Shown here: positions 1-7,976 of the stretch, piece after piece
Layout: every line of letters begins with the position of its first letter
Position numbering within the stretch: the stretch's first letter is position 1
Origin: Chitinophagaceae bacterium DXS
GTDB lineage: Bacteria > Bacteroidota > Bacteroidia > Chitinophagales > Chitinophagaceae
Length of the DNA stretch: 64,000 bases
Reading direction: 5' to 3'
NCBI GenBank assembly: GCA_030345135.1
Contig: CP128386.1
Coordinates: 465,129-529,128 of the forward strand
Notes under the pieces: generated by a model
Seen by the model: only the letters and a program-made list of their open reading frames with translations
Databases searched by the model: none
Told to the model about the DNA's origin: nothing
Program-made: the position numbers and the translations under genes

Positions 1-77
1 GGGGATTTGACGGTTTGAGCTTCGCTCACGGTGACAAAGCAGCATACCCATATTACTACGAATAACAGGTTTCTCAT
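1..77 (-). CDS. Partial secreted protein, N-terminus only
   Basis: A leftward reading frame starts with ATG at 77 and runs open off the left edge. An in-frame TAA lies three codons upstream of the ATG, which fixes the start. The 25 visible residues begin MRNLLFVVIWVCC and continue to SEAQTVKS, a clear signal peptide with a likely cleavage site after AQ. It is divergent from the GH43 gene at 324, with 246 bases between them that must hold both promoters. No catalytic region is visible, so function is unknown; given the neighbourhood another secreted carbohydrate-active enzyme is plausible, but that is inference. Confidence 0.55.
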   Translation of the reverse strand, partial: MRNLLFVVIWVCCFVTVSEAQTVKS

Positions 78-323
78 GATAATGATTTAAATATTCACAG
101 TAATTGCAAAATTAGCTAAACGGTGGAAAGGTTAAAGAAATGAGGACTGGTTCGGGGTTAAAGTTGTTCACAGTTTCGTATGATATTTATCAGCGGATTT
201 TTCCATAAAAAAACAGTTGGTCATTGCATTAAATTATTTCAGTTAAGCAAGCGCACTCTTGAAGGTCCGGTACTCGTTATAACTGCTTTTCTTTAACTTA
301 GCCGCAACTCAAAAATCTACGGC

Positions 324-1310
324 ATGATCAAAAAGATTCTGGCAGGTAATGTTTTCCTGCTATTTGCGTCGCTATTGTCAGCTCAAACCTCAAATACTTC
401 GGGCAAAACATCAGGCAATCCTGTGTTTCCCGGCTGGTATGCAGACCCGGAAGGTGCCGTTTTTAATAAAACTTATTGGATCTACCCTACATATTCTGCC
501 CGTTATGAAGAGCAGGTATTCTTTGATGCTTTTTCCTCACCAGACCTGATCAACTGGACCAAACATCCGCGCATTCTGGATACTGCCGCCGTAAAATGGG
601 CAAAGAAAGCCATGTGGGCGCCGGCGATCGTTGAAAAAGGTGGAAAATATTATTTCTTTTTTGGTGCCAATGACGTGCATGAAGGTGAAATAGGTGGCAT
701 AGGTGTTGCTGTTGCAGATAAGCCGGAAGGACCATACAAGGACCTGCTCGGCAAGCCACTGATAGGAGAGATCCACAATGGCGCTCAGCCAATTGATCAG
801 TTTGTGTTTAAGGATAAAGACGGACAATACTATATGATCTATGGCGGATGGAGCCATTGTAATATTGCTAAACTAAAGGACGATTTTACAGGGTTTGTTC
901 CTTTTGAAGACGGCACAACGTTCAGGTCAATAACGCCGGAAGGGTATGTAGAAGGACCGTTCATGTTCATGAAGGATAATAAGTACTATTTTATGTGGTC
1001 AGAAGGCGGCTGGACAGGCCCAAATTATTCAGTGGCGTATGCCATTGCAGATTCACCGATGGGACCGTTCAAACGCATTGGAAAAATTTTGCAGCAAGAC
1101 CCTAATGTAGCTACAGGTGCGGGGCACCACTCCGTAATACATCTTGCGAAAGAAAATAAATGGTATATTGTATATCACCGCAGACCTCTGGGAGAAACGA
1201 ACGGCAATCATCGCGTAACGTGCATTGATGAAATGCATTTTGATGCCAAAGGATTCATCGAGCCTGTGAAGATTACAAAGGAAGGAGTGAAGAAACAGGT
1301 GATCAAATAA
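324..1310 (+). CDS. Secreted GH43 family glycoside hydrolase
   Basis: This is a 328-residue glycoside hydrolase of the five-bladed beta-propeller GH43 fold, an inverting family that includes arabinofuranosidases, xylosidases, arabinanases and exo-galactanases. A signal peptide covers residues 1-20 (ends LLSAQ). The three expected acidic residues are visible: catalytic base D41 in WYADPE, pKa modulator D158 in PIDQFVF and general acid E210 in YVEGPFM. The length fits a single catalytic domain with no accessory module. It is the first gene of a rightward carbohydrate cluster ending with a GntR-type regulator. The family call is firm; substrate cannot be assigned from the sequence, with arabinan or galactan side chains as the likeliest candidates. 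Confidence 0.88.
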   Translation: MIKKILAGNVFLLFASLLSAQTSNTSGKTSGNPVFPGWYADPEGAVFNKTYWIYPTYSARYEEQVFFDAFSSPDLINWTKHPRILDTAAVKWAKKAMWAPAIVEKGGKYYFFFGANDVHEGEIGGIGVAVADKPEGPYKDLLGKPLIGEIHNGAQPIDQFVFKDKDGQYYMIYGGWSHCNIAKLKDDFTGFVPFEDGTTFRSITPEGYVEGPFMFMKDNKYYFMWSEGGWTGPNYSVAYAIADSPMGPFKRIGKILQQDPNVATGAGHHSVIHLAKENKWYIVYHRRPLGETNGNHRVTCIDEMHFDAKGFIEPVKITKEGVKKQVIK

Positions 1311-1415
1311 ATGTAATTACACCGGGTTGCGCGGAGAAGACACAGCATTGCACACAGAATACCTCCAGGAAAAAGGACATGAAACGAGTATAGTCATATC
1401 AAAAAATAACCAGCC

Positions 1416-2597
1416 ATGAAATATCTGACGGGCTTGCCTTTGCTAAAATACCAAACATCCCTGCTATTTTGTTTGTTCAGCATTGCTATGACATGTTGTA
1501 CTGCGCAGCAATCAAATATTTCATTCAAAAAAACGCTGATCAATAAAACATTTATTGCAGAAGGTGTAGCTGTTGCCGACGTAAATAAAGATGGGAAACC
1601 GGATATTCTTGCCGGTGCATACTGGTTTCAATCATCTCAATGGTACAGCCGCGAATTGGCGAAGCCAGGCATTTATGATGGTAAGTCCGGCTACAGCAAT
1701 TCATTTCTGAATTTTTCAACGGATGTCAACCAGGATGGCTGGCCCGATCTTGTCAGGGTCGACATACCTGGTAAACCCGCAACATGGTATGAAAACAACA
1801 AGAATGAACACGGTTATTGGAAAGAGCACTTTTTATATGGAGCCGTTGGGAACGAATCTCCAATGCTGGTCGATATCGACGGAGACGGATTGAAAGATCT
1901 TGTTTGTAATGACCCGCAGTTAAAGCAGGTGATATGGCTAAAAGCTCCCGCGAAAACGGATACCGGCTGGCAGAAGTTTGTTATCAGTGAAGGAGAAACT
2001 GCTACCAACGTGTATACACACGGCCTTGGTTACGGCGATATAAATAAAGATGGACGAAATGACATTGTAGTAAAGAATGGTTGGTGGGAAGGGCCGGCTG
2101 ATGTAAAGGCTGGTAAATGGCTCTTTCACCCGGGCGATATCAGCGAAGACTGTGCCCAAATGTATGTGCTGGATGTTGATGGCGACGGCGATAACGACGT
2201 GATCAGTTCTTCATCACACAACTACGGAGTCTGGTGGAGTGAACAAACCAAAAATGAAAAAGACAGCATCGTTTGGGTGCACCATGTCATCTTCAAAGAA
2301 TTTTCACAAACACATAACCTGGCACTGGCTGATATCAATGGAGACGGCAATCCCGACCTGGTAACGGGTAAAAGATATTTTGCACACCTGGGAAAAGATC
2401 CCGGCGAGTTTGATCCGGTGGTTCTGTACTGGTTTGAATTCAAGCCAGGTAAGGAACCTCAATGGATCCCTCATAAAATTGATGATGACTCTGGTGCAGG
2501 TCTGAATTTGGTTGTTCAGGACATGAACGGTGATGGCTTGCCGGACATTGTAACCTGCAACAAAAAAGGCTGCTATCTTTTCGAACAACAACGATAA
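1416..2597 (+). CDS. Secreted FG-GAP/VCBS repeat protein
   Basis: The 393-residue product begins with a signal peptide ending near CCTAQQ; the Cys pair could also mark a lipoprotein. About seven repeats of the form D-x-[ND]-x-DG-x-x-D-[IL]-V are visible, for example VADVNKDGKPDILAG, LVDIDGDGLKDLV, LADINGDGNPDLV and VQDMNGDGLPDIV. These are Ca2+-binding FG-GAP/VCBS units that build a beta-propeller, as in integrin alpha chains and many secreted Bacteroidota proteins. No catalytic motif is seen. It lies 105 bases after the GH43 gene and in the same direction, so a role in binding or processing the same carbohydrate is likely but not shown. Confidence 0.85.
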   Translation: MKYLTGLPLLKYQTSLLFCLFSIAMTCCTAQQSNISFKKTLINKTFIAEGVAVADVNKDGKPDILAGAYWFQSSQWYSRELAKPGIYDGKSGYSNSFLNFSTDVNQDGWPDLVRVDIPGKPATWYENNKNEHGYWKEHFLYGAVGNESPMLVDIDGDGLKDLVCNDPQLKQVIWLKAPAKTDTGWQKFVISEGETATNVYTHGLGYGDINKDGRNDIVVKNGWWEGPADVKAGKWLFHPGDISEDCAQMYVLDVDGDGDNDVISSSSHNYGVWWSEQTKNEKDSIVWVHHVIFKEFSQTHNLALADINGDGNPDLVTGKRYFAHLGKDPGEFDPVVLYWFEFKPGKEPQWIPHKIDDDSGAGLNLVVQDMNGDGLPDIVTCNKKGCYLFEQQR

Positions 2598-2612
2598 ACA
2601 AAAGGCAAAATT

Positions 2613-2720
2613 AAAAAGTAAAAAGTCAAAAGGGTGTGATCTCAACGTCAGATGATTACAGATACCCATATTGACAATAAACGGATATGACAATAGACAG
2701 CCTTTTTACTTTTGACTTTT
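2613..2720. repeat. Inverted heptad-repeat arms between genes
   Basis: Immediately after the preceding stop codon the sequence reads AAAAGTA AAAAGTC AAAAGG (7-nt period). Its reverse complement, CCTTTTTACTTTTGACTTTT, occurs at 2701-2720, just before the next gene. The arms are about 65 bases apart. This is one member of the window-wide family of post-stop short tandem repeats. Confidence 0.6.
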
Positions 2721-2738
2721 CCTCCAAAACTGCTCAAC

Positions 2739-3632
2739 ATGAAATCTCTCTTTATCGCTTCTCTCGCGCTTTTTTTCTGCGCTCGTTCATTCTCACAAAA
2801 GGTAATGCCTTTATACGATGGCGACATACCTAACAGTACCAATGTAGCCGACGAAGAAAAAAATGACACCGCCAATATGGTGGTATCTAAAGTTTCCCGT
2901 CCAACCTTAACCGTTTATCTTCCTGCAAAGGAAAAGGCGACTGGAGCGGCTGTAGTTATTTGTCCGGGTGGTGGCTATGGTGTTTTGGTAATTGGGAAAG
3001 AAGGTTACCATATTGCCGAATATCTTGCAGCAAACGGTATTGCCGCAGTAGTGCTAAAATACCGGTTGCCGGACGATAAGTTTATGAAAGATAAAGCAAT
3101 CGGTCCGCTGCAGGATGCGCAACAGGCAATCAGACAGGTTAAGCTGCACGCGAAAGAATGGAACATCGATTCCTCGAGAGTTGGCATCATGGGCTTTTCT
3201 GCTGGAGGCCATCTTGCTTCAACCGAAGGAACGCATTACGATAAAGTGCTAGTTCCTAATAATGAAAACATTTCAGTACGCCCTTCTTTTATGATCCTTG
3301 TATATCCGGTTATCAGCATGAATGATACGCTCGGGCATAGGGGATCAAGGGATAATCTTTTAGGAAAAAATCCTTCTAAAGAGAAGATAAACTTGTATTC
3401 GAACGATCTTCAGGTAAATGCTCAAACCCCGCCGACATTCTTATTTCACACCGGCGATGACAGAGTTGTTGATGTAGACAATAGTATTTATTTCTATGAG
3501 GCGCTGCGTCACAATAAAGTGCCGGCTGAAATGCATTTGTATCCGAAAGGTGATCATGGATTTGTATTGAACTGGCCGGTAGAACAATGGATGAGGCAGT
3601 GTTTGGACTGGATGAAAGCCGGCAATTTATAA
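2739..3632 (+). CDS. Secreted alpha/beta-hydrolase (acetylxylan esterase-like)
   Basis: An alpha/beta-hydrolase of about 297 residues in the BD-FAE/esterase-lipase group often found in xylan and pectin loci. The ATG at 2739 is preferred over a TTG at 2712 because it directly precedes a signal peptide (MKSLFIASLALFF, cleaved near SFSQ) and the TTG would lie inside the upstream inverted repeat. The oxyanion segment CPGGGYG, nucleophile serine in MGFSAGGH, acid Asp in HTGDDRVV and terminal His in GDHGFVLN form the complete triad. It likely removes acetyl or other ester groups from polysaccharide ahead of the neighbouring GH43 and GH30 enzymes; this substrate is inferred from context. Confidence 0.82.
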   Translation: MKSLFIASLALFFCARSFSQKVMPLYDGDIPNSTNVADEEKNDTANMVVSKVSRPTLTVYLPAKEKATGAAVVICPGGGYGVLVIGKEGYHIAEYLAANGIAAVVLKYRLPDDKFMKDKAIGPLQDAQQAIRQVKLHAKEWNIDSSRVGIMGFSAGGHLASTEGTHYDKVLVPNNENISVRPSFMILVYPVISMNDTLGHRGSRDNLLGKNPSKEKINLYSNDLQVNAQTPPTFLFHTGDDRVVDVDNSIYFYEALRHNKVPAEMHLYPKGDHGFVLNWPVEQWMRQCLDWMKAGNL

Positions 3633-3696
3633 TGGCAATAATTTTGAAGCCTGCAATATTTATTTGAGAATTTATCTTTATAACGACTAACTGTAT

Positions 3697-4662
3697 ATGA
3701 TTACCAACAGAGTGCTATTGCTACTAATTGCTTTTTGTAGTGCATTTAACTGTTTTGCAAAAGGGAGCGACAGTGATACTGTTTACTTGTTTTCTTATTT
3801 TAAAGGGAATGGCGAAGACGGCTTGCACCTGGCGTTTAGTGAAGATGGCCTGAAATGGAAAGCGCTGAACAATGATCAGTCATACCTGCAACCGCAGGTA
3901 GCAGCAGATAAATTAATGCGTGATCCATGCGTTATAAAAGGTCCGGATGGCTTATTTCATATGGTATGGACCGTCAGCTGGAAAGACAAAGGAATAGGTT
4001 ATGCGAGCTCCAAAGATTTGAAGCATTGGTCAGAACAACAATTTGTGCCAGTTATGACCAAAGAAGATGCAAAGAATTGCTGGGCGCCTGAAATTATTTA
4101 TGACAATTATGCTAAGCAATACATGATCTTTTGGGCAACAACTATTCCCGGTAGATTTCCTGCCACAGACACACTGGGTGATAATAACCATCGGATCTAT
4201 TACGTAACGACAAAAGATTTTAGAACCTATAGCGACACAAAACTGCTTTATGATAAAGGTTTTAATGTAATAGACGCAACAATCGCACAAACAGGTAACC
4301 GTTATGTAATGTTTTTAAAAGACGAAACCTTGAAGCCTGTGGCAGAGAAAAACATTCGCGTTGCATTCAGCGATAAGCTAACAGGCGGCTACTCTGCTCC
4401 CTCTGCACCAATAACAGGAAAATATTGGGCCGAGGGACCAACAGCCATCAACATCAAAGGACGATGGATCGTGTACTTTGACAAGTATACGCAGCACAAA
4501 TATGGTGCGGTTGCATCCGGTGATCTGCAGCATTGGACTGATATCTCGGATAGTGTAAGTTTCCCCGACGGAACACGTCATGGAACTGTGTTTGCAGTGA
4601 CCAGGAAAGAATTTGAAGCAATGAAGTTGCAGGTGGAGCAGATAAACCCGGCAAAACAATAA
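3697..4662 (+). CDS. Secreted GH43-type beta-propeller glycosidase
   Basis: A 321-residue secreted protein (signal peptide ending near NCFAKG) with the repeating pattern of a GH43/GH62/GH32-superfamily five-bladed propeller: HLAFSEDGLKWKAL, MRDPCVIKGPDGLFHMVWT, GYASSKDLKHWSEQ, CWAPEIIYD and YWAEGPTAINIKGRW. The Asp in MRDPCV and the Glu in WAEGPT are good candidates for catalytic base and acid. The N-terminal strand order differs from the GH43 gene at 324, so it belongs to another subfamily. It follows the esterase by 64 bases and precedes the GH30 gene by 40, consistent with one transcript. Substrate is not assignable. Confidence 0.8.
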   Translation: MITNRVLLLLIAFCSAFNCFAKGSDSDTVYLFSYFKGNGEDGLHLAFSEDGLKWKALNNDQSYLQPQVAADKLMRDPCVIKGPDGLFHMVWTVSWKDKGIGYASSKDLKHWSEQQFVPVMTKEDAKNCWAPEIIYDNYAKQYMIFWATTIPGRFPATDTLGDNNHRIYYVTTKDFRTYSDTKLLYDKGFNVIDATIAQTGNRYVMFLKDETLKPVAEKNIRVAFSDKLTGGYSAPSAPITGKYWAEGPTAINIKGRWIVYFDKYTQHKYGAVASGDLQHWTDISDSVSFPDGTRHGTVFAVTRKEFEAMKLQVEQINPAKQ

Positions 4663-4702
4663 ATTGTCAGTCATAACTTAAATTGCATCTAATTCAACCA
4701 TC

Positions 4703-6262
4703 ATGCAAAAGAATAAAAGACTCCTGCTGTTTTTTATTGCGTATTCAGTCTGTACCCATCTCAGCGCCCAGCAAAATGCAATAAGCTTCACAGTTGATGC
4801 CAACAACAAGGCGCAGGTTATGGATAATATCGGCGCCTCAGGCTGTTGGTTCAGTGAAGGCATTGGAAAAAACTGGCCGGAAAAGAAAAGAGAACGCATC
4901 GCGGAATTGTTGTTCAGCAGAGAAGTCGGCGCAAACGGTAGTCCGTTAGGAATAGGACTTTCTTGCTGGCGCTTCAATATAGGCGGCGGAACAGCTGAAC
5001 AAGGCGATAGCAGTGGTATTAAAGATTTTCGCAGAAGAGTGGAGTGTTTTCTTTCTCCACAGGGAACGTATGACTGGAGCAAACAAGCCGGATACACATG
5101 GTTTGTAAAAAAAGCGAAATCGTATGGGGTAGAAAAGTTGATCGCTTTTTCCAATACACCTCCCGTTCAGTTTACACAAAACGGCCTTGGATATAAAACT
5201 TCAAAAGACTACAAAAGCAATCTTAAGCCTGGCAGCTACAGTGTTTATACCGACTTCCTGGCGGAGGTACTGGACCACTTTAAGAAAGAAGGGCTGGCTT
5301 TTGATTATGTTAGTCCGGTTAACGAACCCCAGTGGGACTGGAGCCATAAGTACATGGAAGCCGACCAGGAAGGAACACCCTGGCGCAACGATGAAATTGC
5401 GCATGTGATAAGGTCGCTCGATGAATCGCTCACGCAAAAAAAACTCTCGACAAAGATATTGCTACCTGAAGCGGGGATGCTTACCTACTTGTATGGTGGC
5501 AAAGGAAATGCAGCAAGCCAGATGCAATCATTCCTCGATCCTGCCGGGAAGAATTATGTAGGTTCGCTAAAGCATGTTCCGTCGTTAGTGGCAGGGCATA
5601 GTTATTTTACAGATGGTCCTGATAGTGTAATGATTACAGTTAGAAAAAAGCTGGCTGACAGTATTCGTAAATACAATCTCTCTTTTTGGCAAAGCGAATA
5701 TTGCATGCTGGCCGATGGATTTAAAGATGGCAATAAAGGTGACCGGTCGGCAATGGATTGCGCTTTGTTTCTTGCCAAAGTTATTCATCACGATATAAGC
5801 GTGGCCAATGCATCTGCATGGCAATACTGGAATTCTTACGAGCCGGGTAAGGCCGATGTTAATACACGTTATTATCTCATCGCGCTGCAACCTAACGAGG
5901 CCTATACTGACGGAGAATTTACCGCCACAAAAAATCTTTGGGCATTGGGCCATTATAGCCTGTTCGTACGGCCCGGTATGCAGCGTATTACATTGGAGGA
6001 AAATAAAAGTGATACGCAAAACGCAGCGCAATGCATGGTTACTGCTTACGAAGGAAACGGATCGCTGGTTGTAGTAGCAATTAATTACAGTTCCGAAGAA
6101 AAACTAATACAGCCCATGCTGAAGAATTTCCAGGCTTTCACAAAATCGACACGTTATGTAACAACTGCATCTCCCGATGATAACATGAAAGCTTATGATC
6201 AGGCATTGAACGATGCCGTAAGGCTGTCGGCGCGTTCCATTTCAACCATTGTATATAAGTAA
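4703..6262 (+). CDS. Secreted GH30 family glycoside hydrolase
   Basis: The 519-residue product has a signal peptide (ends HLSAQQ) and a GH30 clan-A (beta/alpha)8 barrel followed by the small beta-domain usual in this family. The N-terminal motif MDNIGASGCWFSEGIG matches the family's opening GFGAS-type strand. Acid/base E208 lies in SPVNEPQWDW and nucleophile E332 in FWQSEYCM. GH30 includes beta-1,6-galactanases, glucuronoxylanases and beta-1,6-glucanases; with two GH43 proteins and rhamnosidases nearby, a galactanase or xylanase role is plausible but not proven. No dockerin or carbohydrate-binding module is seen. It appears to end the first transcription block, as 580 bases without a gene follow. 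Confidence 0.85.
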   Translation: MQKNKRLLLFFIAYSVCTHLSAQQNAISFTVDANNKAQVMDNIGASGCWFSEGIGKNWPEKKRERIAELLFSREVGANGSPLGIGLSCWRFNIGGGTAEQGDSSGIKDFRRRVECFLSPQGTYDWSKQAGYTWFVKKAKSYGVEKLIAFSNTPPVQFTQNGLGYKTSKDYKSNLKPGSYSVYTDFLAEVLDHFKKEGLAFDYVSPVNEPQWDWSHKYMEADQEGTPWRNDEIAHVIRSLDESLTQKKLSTKILLPEAGMLTYLYGGKGNAASQMQSFLDPAGKNYVGSLKHVPSLVAGHSYFTDGPDSVMITVRKKLADSIRKYNLSFWQSEYCMLADGFKDGNKGDRSAMDCALFLAKVIHHDISVANASAWQYWNSYEPGKADVNTRYYLIALQPNEAYTDGEFTATKNLWALGHYSLFVRPGMQRITLEENKSDTQNAAQCMVTAYEGNGSLVVVAINYSSEEKLIQPMLKNFQAFTKSTRYVTTASPDDNMKAYDQALNDAVRLSARSISTIVYK

Positions 6263-6419
6263 AATGAAGGGAATGCAACATGCCGCGTTTAATGCCGTAA
6301 ATGTTGTCGTGCTTACTTCCTATATTTGACAATTCAATGTCGTTTATATAAGCAGGCGTCATCAACCTTGGGAGATGTCTCCAGCCTTGCCAATGATAGA
6401 TTTCATAACGGTAACAGGT

Positions 6420-6570
6420 TTTCCCGTAGGGAACTAAGCTTAATAGAAATATCCGGGTTGAGAACATCATAGCCCGATACGGCTTTAACCAAATAGAAGG
6501 GTTAATGTCCTACGGACAAGAAAGGCCTTGTATGTTTGGATTTCTATTAAACTTAAAGTCCTACGGACTA
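6420..6570. repeat. MITE-like palindromic intergenic element
   Basis: Within the gene-free stretch 6263-6842 lies a cluster of nested palindromes. AAGCTTAATAGAAATATCC (6436-6454) pairs imperfectly with GGATTTCTATTAAACTT (6538-6554). Between and beside them are two copies of GTCCTACGGAC (6507-6517 and 6558-6568), the palindrome TTCCCGTAGGGAA (6421-6433) and the hairpin TTAACC..GGGTTAA (6485-6503). No protein frame explains it. It could be a degraded non-autonomous element or a REP-like structure. I see no other structure in the rest of this gap. Confidence 0.5.
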
Positions 6571-6842
6571 TCGACGAAAAGTGTACTGTCTTCTCTTTTT
6601 GATTGTGGTTAACTAAATTGCTCGTCAACATGACGGTCCTGGTTATCAGAAAAAAGAGATTGCAGCAACACCAATAACGGGTAGATAATAATAAGGGAAT
6701 CCGCACCTGAATCGTCACCTCGACGATAGGAAAGGTCTCCCGAAAATGAATCTGGTTGTGGAAGTTGATCGGTATTTTAGGATGGAAAATCTTAACTAAA
6801 CGGCATTCATTGATAATCATCCAAACAACACGATTTCGAGAT

Positions 6843-7679
6843 ATGAAAAAAGTATTTATTGCAATTGCTTCACTGGCAATGTATGCAACCACTGCAACTG
6901 CGCAGTCTTCCGGTAAATGGATAAAAATGTTCAACGGAAAGGATCTGAAGGACTGGACAATAAAAATTAAAGATCACAAGTTGAATGAAAATTTTGCGAA
7001 CACTTTCCGCGTAGAAGACGGCTTGCTGAAAGTGCGATATGATGGTTATGACGAATTCAAAGAACAATACGGTCATATTTTTTACAAGAAAAAATTCTCA
7101 GCATACCTGTTGGTTGTAGAATACAGGTTTGTGGGGGACCAGGTGAAAGGCGGTCCGGGTTGGGCATTTAGAAATAGTGGTGCAATGTTGCACGGTCAAT
7201 CCCCGGAATCTATGGCTGTTGAACAGGATTTCCCGATCTCACTGGAAGAGCAGATGCTTGGTGGTAACGGACGGGACGAAAGATCAACCGCCAATTTGTG
7301 CACACCGGGCACCAATGTTATTTACCTGCACAAATTCTTTACGCCACATTGTGTAAACTCTTCTTCCCAAACATTTGCCGGTGATCAATGGGTTCACGTG
7401 GAAGCATTGGTATTAGGAGATTCCATTATCCATCATATCGTTGGAAAAGATACTGTAATTACCTACGAAAAGCCTCAGTACGATGGCAAGGATCCATGGG
7501 TTAAAAGATTAAATCTGAAAGATGGCGGCCTGATCAGCGAAGGAACAATTTCCCTCCAAAGTGAAAGCCATCCTTGTGATTTCAGACGCGTAGAGATCTT
7601 CGATCTTTCTCCCTATGTAAAAGATAAAGCCAAACTGGCAAAAATGGTGAAAGAGCTGCAGGAGAGAAAAACAAATTAA
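6843..7679 (+). CDS. Secreted DUF1080 (3-keto-glycoside hydrolase-like) protein
   Basis: A 278-residue secreted protein starting at the ATG at 6843, which gives a textbook signal peptide (MKKVFIAIASLAMYATTATAQ); the longer frame from 6756 adds 29 residues with no signal character. The opening KMFNGKDLKDWTIK and the segments YGHIFYKKKFSAYLL, GWAFRNSGAMLHGQ and SEGTISLQSESHP mark the DUF1080 family, a concanavalin-like jelly roll. Members of this family have been linked to cleavage of 3-keto-glycosides, others only to sugar binding. It sits in the carbohydrate cluster upstream of a rhamnosidase-like gene. The family call is firm; the reaction is uncertain. Confidence 0.85.
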   Translation: MKKVFIAIASLAMYATTATAQSSGKWIKMFNGKDLKDWTIKIKDHKLNENFANTFRVEDGLLKVRYDGYDEFKEQYGHIFYKKKFSAYLLVVEYRFVGDQVKGGPGWAFRNSGAMLHGQSPESMAVEQDFPISLEEQMLGGNGRDERSTANLCTPGTNVIYLHKFFTPHCVNSSSQTFAGDQWVHVEALVLGDSIIHHIVGKDTVITYEKPQYDGKDPWVKRLNLKDGGLISEGTISLQSESHPCDFRRVEIFDLSPYVKDKAKLAKMVKELQERKTN

Positions 7680-7945
7680 TGTACGATGTACGATTTTAGA
7701 TGTATGATGTTTGGGTGCGACAGTACAACGAAACACTGGCACCCAAATATTGCATGCATCGAATCTAACATCAAGTAAGAATTCGCCCAAATCAGACATC
7801 GGCGATTCTCCTACATCGTACACCGTACATCAAATCGCATACCGTGCATCTAACATCATACATTGTCCCACATCGTACACCGTACATCTAACATCGTACA
7901 TTGTCTCACATCGTACACCGTACATCTAACATCTTACATGGAGGC
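7680..7945. repeat. Post-stop heptad repeats with central hairpin
   Basis: Starting at the base after the stop codon the strand reads TGTACGATGTACG and variants (GATGTAC unit, 7 nt). From 7805 the opposite arm follows, with units TACATCG TACACCG TACATCT AACATC repeated three times with small changes to 7938. Between the arms, TTTGGGTGC and GCACCCAAA (about 7708-7748) form a 9-bp hairpin. The unit recurs after the genes ending at 19307 and 33374. The remainder of this 297-base gap shows nothing else. Confidence 0.7.
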
Positions 7946-7976
7946 ACAGGATGCCCTTTTCCCCTGATTATTTATA

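Noticed and set aside
6138-6934. Minus-strand frames in the gap after GH30
   Set aside because: They overlap GH30 and DUF1080 coding ends and read through palindromes; no family features are seen, so a degraded transposase cannot be supported.
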